64,000 nucleotides of DNA, taken from positions 1-64,000 of the forward strand of contig JBGUXP010000006.1 in the NCBI GenBank assembly GCA_045222295.1. Reading direction: 5' to 3'. The translations under genes were made by a program, and so were the position numbers. This document shows positions 35,619-43,565 of the stretch, piece by piece (position 1 is the first letter of the stretch; each line of letters begins with the position of its first letter). A model generated the notes under the pieces. The model worked only from the letters and a program-made list of their open reading frames with translations. It was not told the origin of the DNA and searched no databases. The stretch is from Colimorpha sp045222295 (lineage in GTDB: Bacteria; Bacteroidota; Bacteroidia; Bacteroidales; P3).

Positions 35619-35626
35619 CAAAAATA
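35619..35626 (-). promoter_or_regulatory. -7 element of Ser/Arg-rich protein gene
   Basis: TATTTTTG on the minus strand lies about 50 nt before the start codon at 35569. Its -33 region overlaps the metG terminator and is not clear. Confidence 0.5.
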
Positions 35627-35629
35627 GAC

Positions 35630-35655
35630 AAAAAAACCGGGGAAATTTCCCCGGC
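35630..35655 (-). terminator. metG terminator
   Basis: The perfect palindrome CCGGGGAAATTTCCCCGG (35637-35654) is followed on the minus strand by seven T, about 20 nt after the metG stop. Confidence 0.87.
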
Positions 35656-35677
35656 CTTTACATATTTTTCCAGACGG

Positions 35678-37738
35678 TTAACCAATAGAGCACCCTGGAG
35701 TAACTATATCAGAAGGAGTTAAGAGCACCAAGCGGCCGTCTTTGTCTTCGGCGCTCAATATCATGCCTTGGCTCTCCACACCTTTGAGCTTTCGCGGAGG
35801 GAAGTTGGCGATGAAACAGACTTGCTTGCCTACCAACGCCTGCGGGTCGGGATAGTACTTGGCGATGCCGCTGACGATGGTCCTTGTTCCCATACCGTCT
35901 TCAATCTTGAACTGCAGCAGTTTGTCGGCCTTGGGGACCTTGCAGCATTCCAAGATGGTACCCACACGGATATCCATCTTGCCGAAGTCGTCGATGGTGA
36001 CGTTCTCCTTCACCGCAGCGGGCTGCCAGGCATTGAGCTCGTTCTGGGCCTTGGTAGCCTGCAGTTTGTCGACCTGGGCCTGGATGGTCTCGTCAGAGAT
36101 TTGCTCGAAGAGCAGTTCGGGCTGGTCAATCTGATGACCTTCCATGAGGATGTCGGCGCGACCAGCATCTTTCCAACCCATGGCGGGCAGGTTCATGATG
36201 CGGTGCATCTTGTCGGCCGTGAAAGGTAGGAAGGGGGCGCAGAGGACGGCCAGGTTGGCGCAGATCTGCAGCGAGAGGTTCATCACCGTGGCGGTGCGCT
36301 CGGGGTCGGTCTTGATGAGCTTCCAAGGCTCGGTGTCGGTGAGGTATTTGTTGCCCAGACGGGCGAGGTTCATCATCTCGGCAAGGGCCTCGCGGAAGCG
36401 GTAGGTCTCAATGCTGCGGCCAATCTTCTCTGGGAACGCAGCCATCTCCTTGACAACCTCCTGTTCCATCTCGGTCATCGGGCCACAAGCGGGTACCTTG
36501 CCTCCATAGAATTTATGGGTGAGAACCAAGGTCCTATTCACAAAGTTACCCAAGATAGCTACCAGTTCGCTATTGTTCTTCAGCTGGAAGTCTTTCCAGG
36601 TGAAGTCGTTGTCCTTGGTCTCAGGGGCGTTGCTGCAGAGGGTGTAGCGCAGCACATCCTGCTTGCCGGGGAACTCCTGCAGGTATTCGTGCAGCCAGAC
36701 AGCCCAGTTGCGCGAGGTGCTTATCTTGTCTCCCTCGAGGTTGAGGAACTCGTTGGCAGGCACGTTGGCGGGCATGATATAACTGCCGTCGGCATGCAGC
36801 ATCGAGGGGAAGATGATGCAGTGGAAGACGATATTGTCCTTGCCGATAAAGTGCACCAGCTTGGTGTCCTGGTCTTTCCACCATTTCTCCCAGTCGTCGC
36901 CCTTGAGCTGCTTGGTGAAGGAGATGTATCCGATGGGGGCATCGAACCAGACGTAGAGCACCTTGCCGTCGGCACCCTCGACGGGCACCTTCACGCCCCA
37001 GTCGAGGTCGCGTGTGACAGCACGGGGCTGCAGTCCCGCGTCAATCCACGACTTGCACTGACCATAGACGTTGGTCTTCCAGTCGCCCTTGTGACCCTCA
37101 AGGATCCACTCGCGCAGCCAAGGCTCGTCCTGGTCCAGCGGGAGGAACCAGTGCTTGGTCTCCTTGAGGACGGGCTTTGAGCCGCTGAGGGCGCTCTTGG
37201 GATTGATGAGGTCGGTGGCGTTGAGGGAGGTGCCGCAGGCTTCGCACTGGTCGCCATAGGCACGCTCGTTGCCGCAGTGGGGGCAGGTGCCGGTGATGTA
37301 GCGGTCGGCCAGGAAGCAGCCCGCCTCCTCGTCGTAGTACTGCATCGACACCTTCTCCACGAACTTACCCTCGTCGTAGAGCTTCTTGAAATAGGCAGCC
37401 GCCGTCTCATGGTGCTCCTTACTGGAGGTACGGCTGTAGATATCGAACGAGATGCCCAGCTCGGCGAAGCTGTCCTTGATAATCTTGTGATAGCGGTCGA
37501 CGATGTCCTGCGGCGTACAACCCTCCTTGCGGGCCTTGATGGTGATGGGCACTCCATGCTCATCGCTTCCGCCAATGAACATCACCTGCTCGCCTTGGGC
37601 GCGAAGGTAGCGCACATAGACATCGGCGGGCACATAGACACCGGCGAGGTGACCGATGTGCACAGGACCGTTGGCGTAGGGCAGCGCCGAAGTGACGGTA
37701 TAGCGCTTGTATTGCTTGTCTTTCTCTGTATAGATCAT
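35678..37738 (-). CDS. metG: Methionyl-tRNA synthetase
   Basis: A 686-residue class I aminoacyl-tRNA synthetase that charges tRNA-Met in the cytosol. The HIGH motif is in NGPVHIGHLAG. The zinc-binding knuckle has CPHC and CEAC pairs. The second signature is KISTS (in place of KMSKS), followed by RNWAVW. The anticodon-binding helical domain follows, and the C-terminal EMAP/Trbp111-like tRNA-binding domain starts near DDFGKMDIRVGTILEC and ends in the NFPPRKLKGVESQGM region. The length fits the dimeric long form. It lies 9 nt after the upstream lipoprotein gene. Confidence 0.96.
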   Translation of the reverse strand: MIYTEKDKQYKRYTVTSALPYANGPVHIGHLAGVYVPADVYVRYLRAQGEQVMFIGGSDEHGVPITIKARKEGCTPQDIVDRYHKIIKDSFAELGISFDIYSRTSSKEHHETAAAYFKKLYDEGKFVEKVSMQYYDEEAGCFLADRYITGTCPHCGNERAYGDQCEACGTSLNATDLINPKSALSGSKPVLKETKHWFLPLDQDEPWLREWILEGHKGDWKTNVYGQCKSWIDAGLQPRAVTRDLDWGVKVPVEGADGKVLYVWFDAPIGYISFTKQLKGDDWEKWWKDQDTKLVHFIGKDNIVFHCIIFPSMLHADGSYIMPANVPANEFLNLEGDKISTSRNWAVWLHEYLQEFPGKQDVLRYTLCSNAPETKDNDFTWKDFQLKNNSELVAILGNFVNRTLVLTHKFYGGKVPACGPMTEMEQEVVKEMAAFPEKIGRSIETYRFREALAEMMNLARLGNKYLTDTEPWKLIKTDPERTATVMNLSLQICANLAVLCAPFLPFTADKMHRIMNLPAMGWKDAGRADILMEGHQIDQPELLFEQISDETIQAQVDKLQATKAQNELNAWQPAAVKENVTIDDFGKMDIRVGTILECCKVPKADKLLQFKIEDGMGTRTIVSGIAKYYPDPQALVGKQVCFIANFPPRKLKGVESQGMILSAEDKDGRLVLLTPSDIVTPGCSIG

Positions 37739-37747
37739 TGCTTTTCC

Positions 37748-38776
37748 TTATTGATATATGTATCCTTTCACCGTTCCATCACTGGCTGTTACGGTGGCAG
37801 GATAGCCGTTTTCGTAAGTGTAGGTGTAGGTTGTGGCGCCCTGACGAATGGGATAGCTGAAGAGGGGAACCATCAGCGCGGCGGAAACCCCTGCCTTGAT
37901 GGTGGCACCGGCACTGTGGCTCTCGGACGTGATGTTGTTGGTCGAGAGTGTCGAAATGTCAATCTGACCGAGGAAGTGACGGAAGGGGTTGTGGTGACTG
38001 TCGTAGTCGTAGTCAGCAGTGTCGGAAAGGGTGATGTTGAAGACAATGGGGGTGTTGTCAGGCACATAAGCGAGATATGTGGCAAGGCTACCCAGATAAT
38101 TCGCCAATGCCGAATTCATGATGGCTCCTTTCGTCGTATTGGCGTTAATACCCACATTCAGCCGTGCCTGAATCACATTGTTGCCCACCCATGAGAAGTC
38201 AATCCTTCCCGTAGCGTCGCTCAACGTTATGGCGGGTATATTAGCGCTATTGCCAGCGACCTGGCCAATCAAGGTATTGACCACGGGCAGAATCACAGCA
38301 TCGTTGAACGTCAAGTCAAGACGGCTCACCTTGCCAGAGGTATTGCGCGACAATTGTGCCTCCACAAGCTGCACAGCATTTCTGGTGAGGGTGAGCTTGT
38401 TGACATGCTCTCCATTGTAATCAACAGCAAATGTGCCGTTCAGCAGGTCGCCAACCAACTCGATGTTGGAATTGTCGGCAAGGGTTACCGACTGCACCCG
38501 GTTGTCACTGCCATAGGTGAAGCTGCTTTGCGGCTCACCGGTGGAACTATTGTTGACGGCAATCAGTCGACCGGCCTGCCAAACCCATGACTCAACGGAG
38601 GTACCGTTCTCGGCAACAGACAGGATTCTCTTCCCAGGACCATACATACCCTCGACATCCAACTCCTCAAAAGTGACATCATCATCCGAATTGGAAGAAG
38701 ACTTCTCATCATCTTTTGAGCATCCTGCCACACCCATCAAGGCGGCGGCACAAAGCAAGAACATTATCTTTTTCAT
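37748..38776 (-). CDS. Lipoprotein of unknown function (DUF4595-like), 342 aa
   Basis: The signal peptide ends in the lipobox GVAGCSKDDEKSSS, followed by an acidic Ser/Asp linker as in surface or periplasmic Bacteroidota lipoproteins. The mature part is beta-rich, with repeated strands such as SFTYGSDNRVQSVTL and a C-terminal TYTYTYENGYPATVTASDG segment. These recall DUF4595-type proteins, but this is a resemblance only. It lies between the DUF5606 gene (19 nt) and metG (9 nt), so it is probably co-transcribed with both. No enzyme motif is visible. Confidence 0.78.
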   Translation of the reverse strand: MKKIMFLLCAAALMGVAGCSKDDEKSSSNSDDDVTFEELDVEGMYGPGKRILSVAENGTSVESWVWQAGRLIAVNNSSTGEPQSSFTYGSDNRVQSVTLADNSNIELVGDLLNGTFAVDYNGEHVNKLTLTRNAVQLVEAQLSRNTSGKVSRLDLTFNDAVILPVVNTLIGQVAGNSANIPAITLSDATGRIDFSWVGNNVIQARLNVGINANTTKGAIMNSALANYLGSLATYLAYVPDNTPIVFNITLSDTADYDYDSHHNPFRHFLGQIDISTLSTNNITSESHSAGATIKAGVSAALMVPLFSYPIRQGATTYTYTYENGYPATVTASDGTVKGYIYQ

Positions 38777-38795
38777 CGCTTTCAGTTATTGGAGG

Positions 38796-39218
38796 CTATT
38801 CATTATTCTTTTTCTCGGAGGATTCCTCATCGAGGGTAATCTTTCCGGCCTGCAGCAGCACATTGTACCACGAGAAGAGCTTCTTGGCATCGGAAGCATG
38901 GACGCGGTCGCGGTCGTAGTCGGGCAGCACGGCAGCCAACAGGTCAAAGAGCTCCTTGCTTTCGGCTTTCTTGGGCTCGAACGCAGTGGCCTTGCCGTCG
39001 AGGTGTTTATAGATGGCCTGCATCACATCCTCCAAGGGACGCTCGTCGGTGTCGGTGAAGATGCGAATCTCACCCAGCGAGCTGATGCGGTCATTTTTGA
39101 AGACGGGGTATTTCTGTCCCGACACGAGGTTCATCACTACAGCGCCGCCTTTGGTCTGCGACACCAGTTCACTCAAATCCGGCTTTCCGGAAATCACTAA
39201 GATGTTTGATAAATCCAT
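38796..39218 (-). CDS. DUF5606 domain protein
   Basis: A 140-residue cytosolic protein. The N-terminal 70 residues match the DUF5606 pattern common in Bacteroidota (NILVISGKPDLSELVSQTKGG, VVMNLVSGQKYPVF, DRISSLGEIRIFTDTDERPLEDVMQAIYKH). The C-terminal half is helical (ELFDLLAAVLPDYDRDRVHASDAKKLFSWYNVLL) and ends in a charged tail. Its function is not known. It is the first gene of a probable DUF5606-lipoprotein-metG operon. Confidence 0.87.
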   Translation of the reverse strand: MDLSNILVISGKPDLSELVSQTKGGAVVMNLVSGQKYPVFKNDRISSLGEIRIFTDTDERPLEDVMQAIYKHLDGKATAFEPKKAESKELFDLLAAVLPDYDRDRVHASDAKKLFSWYNVLLQAGKITLDEESSEKKNNE

Positions 39219-39289
39219 TCTAGTTTGTGTTTTTAGTTATTTGATTTGTAAAAAACGGAGTTTCGCTGTTATTATTTTTCCATCGGTTG

Positions 39290-40129
39290 TTAAATCTTCT
39301 TAATATGGTACTGGCGAAGACCGTCGATGGGGTCGGCAGCAACCTTTACAATCTCAAGGTCTTTGTCTTTGGCGACGATGTCGAGCAAGGGCTTGATATG
39401 CACTGCAAAGCCTCCCACAAGACTCAACCGGCAACAGTACGACAACTTCTGTAAGCCCTCCAACTGATAATTATACCACTCATAAAGACTGACGAGTATC
39501 TCCGACGAGCAATAGCCGTCTTCTCTATGCTCCACCGCAAACTTTGCCAACGAGGCCAAAAAACGATTGGCATAAGGCTGATGGTAGACAGCCTCCAGAA
39601 ACTCATCCTTCGTCATCGGGTAAGTTTCTTGGAACCTGCCCATTAGGTTTCTCGGCATTATTCCTGTCAGGTAGTCCTGCAACAGTCTACGTCCCACATG
39701 ATTGGCCGACCCGTGGTCACCGAGGATGTACCCCGTACTGACAGCCTGAAGAGCGATTCTGTCTCCGTCGTAATAACAGGCGTTGCTGCCAGTACCCAAG
39801 ATTCCCACCAAGCCATCCTCCCTTCCACATACCGCGCGACAGGCACCCAACATATCGGTCTCCACATGTATATCGCTTGTTCCAAATGCTTTATACAGTA
39901 ATTCTGCCACCCGTCCCTGTTGTTGCTCACTACCGCAGCCGGCGCCATAGAAGTGAAGTGGGAAATGGAAAGATGAAAGATGAAAGTGCTGATGCACAAT
40001 GGAGCAGGCGGCGAGAAAGGCCTCGTCGGTGGTGAAATGGGGATTGAGACCTTCGGTAACTATCTTGTTACCAGACTCCACCTCCATCCATGTAGTCTTC
40101 GTGCTCCCACTGTCAGCTATCAGTATCAT
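39290..40129 (-). CDS. BadF/BcrA-type sugar kinase, N-acetylglucosamine kinase-like
   Basis: A 279-residue ASKHA-fold ATPase. The phosphate-1 motif LIADSGSTKTTWMEV, the FYGAGCGS loop, VETDMLGACRAVCG, the ATP loop GILGTGSNACYYDG and GYILGDHGSANHVGRRLL match bacterial GlcNAc-kinase-like BadF proteins, which would phosphorylate amino sugars in the cytosol. The segment HQHFHLSSFHFPLHFYG (before the FYGAGC loop) is encoded by a gatgaaa-type micro-repeat (39951-39991) and looks like an in-frame insertion. It could also be a glucosamine kinase. The gene is followed by the pyrD-flanking repeat on its upstream side. Confidence 0.82.
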   Translation of the reverse strand: MILIADSGSTKTTWMEVESGNKIVTEGLNPHFTTDEAFLAACSIVHQHFHLSSFHFPLHFYGAGCGSEQQQGRVAELLYKAFGTSDIHVETDMLGACRAVCGREDGLVGILGTGSNACYYDGDRIALQAVSTGYILGDHGSANHVGRRLLQDYLTGIMPRNLMGRFQETYPMTKDEFLEAVYHQPYANRFLASLAKFAVEHREDGYCSSEILVSLYEWYNYQLEGLQKLSYCCRLSLVGGFAVHIKPLLDIVAKDKDLEIVKVAADPIDGLRQYHIKKI

Positions 40130-40140
40130 CTCTCTTCTTT

Positions 40141-40282
40141 AGTAGTTATAGGAGTTAAAGGGAGTTAAAGTAATTAAAGACAAATGTATTTGTTGCTGCC
40201 AATCTCTCTTTTGATAGTAGTTGTATTGTCCTTTAACTACTAGCGCACAGCGCGATAACTTCTTTAACTTCTTTAACTACCA
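40141..40282. repeat. Palindromic micro-repeat element, copy 1 (downstream of pyrD)
   Basis: A 142-nt element: tandem AGTTAAAG units on the left, CTTTAACT units on the right, and the core TAGCGCACAGCGCGATAAC. A second, clearly homologous copy in the same orientation lies at 41199-41324 on the other side of pyrD. It fills the gap between pyrD and the kinase gene. Confidence 0.85.
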
Positions 40283-40285
40283 ATA

Positions 40286-41185
40286 TTAAATAATCCCAAT
40301 TATCTCATTGATGTCTTTGATTCCATGACGGTTACAGTATTCCTCGAGGCCGTCGACAATCTTCATCGTGATAGCTGGATCAATGAAGTTGGCCGTGCCC
40401 ACCTGGATGGCTTTGGCACCCACCATGAGGAACTCCAGAGCGTCGGCCGCCGAGGCAATACCGCCCAAACCGATGACGGGAATCTGCACAGCATGAGCCA
40501 CTTGCCACACCATGCGTACCGCCACGGGCTTCACACAAGGGCCGCTGAGGCCACCGGTGATGGTGCTCAGGTAGGGCCGCTGACGCTCCACATCCACCGC
40601 CATGCCGAGCATGGTGTTGATGAGCGACACGCTGTCGGCACCTGCCGCCTCCACCGCCTTGGCGATGTCGACAATGCTGGTGACGTTGGGTGTGAGCTTT
40701 ACTATCAGCGTCTTATGATACACCTTGCGCACCTCGCTGACCACTTGTGCCGCCATTTCGGGGTTGGTGCCGAAGCCCATGCCGCCCTTCTTGACGTTGG
40801 GACAACTGATGTTGAGTTCGATGGCAGGGATACGTTCCAACTCATTGATTTGCGATGCCACATCGCAGTATTCCTCGATACTCGAGCCGCTGACATTGAC
40901 AATGATATTGGTGTCCAAGTGCTTGATTCTATGATATACCTCATGGCAGAACTTCTCCACGCCGCCGTTTTGAAGGCCTACGGCGTTGAGCATCCCCGAG
41001 GGGGTCTCCGCCATACGGGGATAAGGGTTACCCTCGCGGTGGCTGCCCGTGGTGCCCTTGACGATGAAGCCACCCAGACGCTCGAGGTCCACGAAGTCGG
41101 CGAACTCTTCGCCGTAGCCGAAGGTGCCGCTGGCAGTCATCACCGGATTCTTCAAACTGAGATTATGTACTTTAACTGCTAACAT
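40286..41185 (-). CDS. pyrD: Dihydroorotate dehydrogenase, class 1B catalytic subunit
   Basis: A 299-residue FMN TIM-barrel enzyme that oxidises dihydroorotate to orotate in pyrimidine synthesis. Motifs: NPVMTASGTFGYGEEF, the VNVSGSS strand, and the catalytic base C128 in ELNISCPNVKKGG, as in class 1B, which uses the PyrK partner and NAD+. The C-terminal FMN phosphate site is PVIGLGGIASAADALEF. I chose the ATG at 41185 because it gives the usual LAVKVHNLSLKNP start; a longer frame begins inside the flanking repeat. pyrK lies upstream, but a repeat element separates the two. Confidence 0.95.
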   Translation of the reverse strand: MLAVKVHNLSLKNPVMTASGTFGYGEEFADFVDLERLGGFIVKGTTGSHREGNPYPRMAETPSGMLNAVGLQNGGVEKFCHEVYHRIKHLDTNIIVNVSGSSIEEYCDVASQINELERIPAIELNISCPNVKKGGMGFGTNPEMAAQVVSEVRKVYHKTLIVKLTPNVTSIVDIAKAVEAAGADSVSLINTMLGMAVDVERQRPYLSTITGGLSGPCVKPVAVRMVWQVAHAVQIPVIGLGGIASAADALEFLMVGAKAIQVGTANFIDPAITMKIVDGLEEYCNRHGIKDINEIIGII

Positions 41186-41198
41186 TTTCTTTTCTTTT

Positions 41199-41324
41199 TT
41201 GTAGTTAAAGGAGTTATCGGGAGTTAAAGTAGTTAAAGACAAAAGCATTTGTTGTCATCAAGTTTGTATTGTCTTTAACTCCTAGCGCACAGCGCGATAA
41301 CTCCTTTAACTTCTCTAACTACCA
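41199..41324. repeat. Palindromic micro-repeat element, copy 2 (between pyrK and pyrD)
   Basis: This shares with copy 1 the left units (agttaaagtagttaaagac), the 19-nt core TAGCGCACAGCGCGATAAC and the right units (ctttaacttc). It lies between the pyrK stop and the pyrD start and would fold into a long hairpin in their common transcript. Confidence 0.85.
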
Positions 41325-42119
41325 TTAATTATACCATTTGTGCATTGTACTGATGTCGAACACGGGACCGTCCTTGCAGACGCAGCGGTGACCGAGGTCG
41401 GTGTCGGTGACACAGCAGAGGCATGCGCCGACACCGCAGGCCATCATGTTCTCGAGGCTCACCTCGCAGCGTATCCCTCGTTGGGCGGCACTACGGGCTA
41501 CGGCCTTCATCATGGGCGTGGGGCCGCATGTATAGATGATGTCGTAGTTTTCACTGAAGGCGGGATGCTCCACCACAAGTCCTTTGTGGCCCAGCGATCC
41601 GTCGTCGGTGGCTATGCAGAGGCGGCCAAAGGGAGCAAACTCGTCGCGAACGGGGATAAGCTCCGCTGTGCGGCCTCCCAGCAGGATAGTACAGTCCACT
41701 CCCCTCTCCTTCAACTTCTTGCTCAAATGCAACAGAGGAGCGATGCCAGCGCCACCACCCACAAGCAGTGCGGACATTTTACTCCCTTCTCCACTTGGAG
41801 AGGGGGCGGGAGTGAGGCTGAACCCATGACCCAAGGGGTAGACCATATTGAGCTTGTCACCGGGCTGCAGCTCCGCTAGCTTGCGGGTACCATTACCGAC
41901 AATCTGAATCAGAAGTGTCATGGTACCAGCCTCTTCGTCGACATCGTGTACCGAGATGGGGCGACGCAGCATAACGTCGCGCGAACCCTCCACCTGCACC
42001 TCGACAAACTGTCCCGGTGCTACAGGCTGCATCTGTCCGCCGTGGCCAAGCACCAGCGAGAAATAGCGGCTACCCAACTGACGGCGCTCTAAAACAATAA
42101 AATCATGTATTTCTTTCAT
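41325..42119 (-). CDS. pyrK: Dihydroorotate dehydrogenase electron transfer subunit with repeat insertion
   Basis: A 264-residue FAD/2Fe-2S protein that passes electrons from PyrD to NAD+. The FAD-binding barrel has RRPISVHD; the NAD-binding part has LLVGGGAGIAPLLHL and YTCGPTPMM. The C-terminal [2Fe-2S] motif has cysteines at 228, 233, 236 and 248 (MACGVGACLCC, HRCVCKDGPVF). Between LGHGF and SALLVGGG lies SLTPAPSPSGEGSK (residues 101-114), encoded by a palindromic dispersed repeat at 41779-41822. Relatives have a short direct connection there. The reading frame is kept, so the protein may still work. It follows the lptF/G gene by 3 nt. Confidence 0.94.
   Translation of the reverse strand: MKEIHDFIVLERRQLGSRYFSLVLGHGGQMQPVAPGQFVEVQVEGSRDVMLRRPISVHDVDEEAGTMTLLIQIVGNGTRKLAELQPGDKLNMVYPLGHGFSLTPAPSPSGEGSKMSALLVGGGAGIAPLLHLSKKLKERGVDCTILLGGRTAELIPVRDEFAPFGRLCIATDDGSLGHKGLVVEHPAFSENYDIIYTCGPTPMMKAVARSAAQRGIRCEVSLENMMACGVGACLCCVTDTDLGHRCVCKDGPVFDISTMHKWYN
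41779..41822. repeat. Palindromic dispersed repeat inserted in pyrK
   Basis: The sequence reads ACTCCC...GGGAGT with inner pairing of CTCCA and TTGGAG, on a GC-rich background. The peptide it encodes (TPAPSPSGEG) is familiar from REP-like repeats read through in other bacterial proteins. Confidence 0.7.
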
Positions 42120-42122
42120 ATT

Positions 42123-43556
42123 CTATCTTACAAAAATGCGCTTCAAATTTCCGAAAAGGCGGCGGAAGAATTTACCCCAGGAAGAGCCATCGAAGAAGGA
42201 GGAGTCGGTAGTAGCCTGAAGAGTAAGAACGATGCCAATGGGCAGCATGACGAGAGATGATATCCACATGCCCTCAGGGCCCAACGCGGACTCGCGAACA
42301 GCCTTCTCACTGATCATACCAACCACATAATAAAGCACAAAGAAGCCCACCGAAGCCACCAAGGGGAGCCCCAGCCCACCCTTACGGACAATGGATCCGA
42401 AGGGAGCTCCGATGAGGAAGAGCAGCAGACAGGCGATGGAGAGGGTGAACTTGCGATGCCACTCGATATAATGGCGGTTGATATATTCGCGGTCGGATTC
42501 AAGCAATTCCTCGTACATAGCGGCATCCTGACGAGCACTGGTGGCAGCATTGCGTGCATGGAGGTAGGCGCTACGACGGTCACGTCCTGATTTGGAAGCG
42601 AGGAGCGAACGCACGTCGGTGGGCCCGGCGGTATGGAGGAGGGTATCGGTTCCGACATACTTTTCCCAAGCACGTAGATTGACATTCATACTACCAAGAT
42701 ACAATTCGACACGCTCACGATAGGACTGCTCAAGCTGGGTAATGGAGGTATCTAGTTGGCTAATATTCATCATCTGATAGCTTCCCTTAAAATTCTCCTC
42801 GACACTCTTGTTATAGGCGAAAGAGGAAATATCGAAATTGATACTTTGCTCACGGAAACCGATAGAGGTGAGGGGACGGCTGATATAGTTGTCTCCCGAA
42901 GAGACCTCAGAGTAGGTGTAGCCGTCGAAGAGGGTGAACTTGAGATACATATTGTCGGGCGAGGCCTGCATGACGCCACGTTTAGCAACGGTCACATTGG
43001 TCTCGTTCATTCCCTTGGAGTGATCGTAGATAAGAATATCCTGAAGGGTGCGGCCATCGCGGCTCTTACTACCAACACGGATAACATAACCGTCGAAGTC
43101 CTTATAGTATTCACCAGGACGGATGTTGACGGCGGGTTTCTTGTGAGTAATGTCGTAAAGAGTCATACGGTATTTGAGCATGGCCGTAGGCATCACATTA
43201 TTGGAAAAATAGAAAGCCATACCTGTGAGAAGGATTGCCACGATAACCATGGGACGCATGGCACGACTAACGGAGATGCCACCGGCTTTCATAGCCACAA
43301 GCTCATATTTCTCACCAAAGTTGCCCATGGTCATGATAGAGGCAAAAAGGACAGCGATGGGGAGCGCCATAGGGACAAAGGTGGCGGAGGCATAGAGAAG
43401 AAGCTCAGCGATGACGCTGAAATCCAGTCCCTTACCCACAAGGTCATCGACATACTTCCAGACGAACTGCATGAGCAACACCAGTACCGAGAGGGTGAAG
43501 GTGAGCACCAAAGGCCCGATGAAAGAGCGGAGTATGAGACGATCTATTTTCTTCAT
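42123..43556 (-). CDS. lptG: LptF/LptG-family permease
   Basis: A 477-residue inner-membrane protein of the YjgP/YjgQ family, which forms the LPS transport ABC exporter together with LptB. Membrane segments include FIGPLVLTFTLSVLVLLMQFVWKYVDDLVGKG (family start), FVPMALPIAVLFASIMTMG and PMVIVAILLTGMAFYF; a periplasmic region of about 200 residues follows. Two or three C-terminal helices (SIACLLLFLIGAPFGSIVRKGG, LGLPLVASVGFFVLYYVVG, SSLVMLPIGIVLTLQ) complete the fold. LptF and LptG are hard to tell apart here. It is followed by pyrK (3 nt) and preceded by rseP (9 nt), so one transcript probably covers them. Confidence 0.88.
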   Translation of the reverse strand: MKKIDRLILRSFIGPLVLTFTLSVLVLLMQFVWKYVDDLVGKGLDFSVIAELLLYASATFVPMALPIAVLFASIMTMGNFGEKYELVAMKAGGISVSRAMRPMVIVAILLTGMAFYFSNNVMPTAMLKYRMTLYDITHKKPAVNIRPGEYYKDFDGYVIRVGSKSRDGRTLQDILIYDHSKGMNETNVTVAKRGVMQASPDNMYLKFTLFDGYTYSEVSSGDNYISRPLTSIGFREQSINFDISSFAYNKSVEENFKGSYQMMNISQLDTSITQLEQSYRERVELYLGSMNVNLRAWEKYVGTDTLLHTAGPTDVRSLLASKSGRDRRSAYLHARNAATSARQDAAMYEELLESDREYINRHYIEWHRKFTLSIACLLLFLIGAPFGSIVRKGGLGLPLVASVGFFVLYYVVGMISEKAVRESALGPEGMWISSLVMLPIGIVLTLQATTDSSFFDGSSWGKFFRRLFGNLKRIFVR

Positions 43557-43565
43557 CTTATACAG

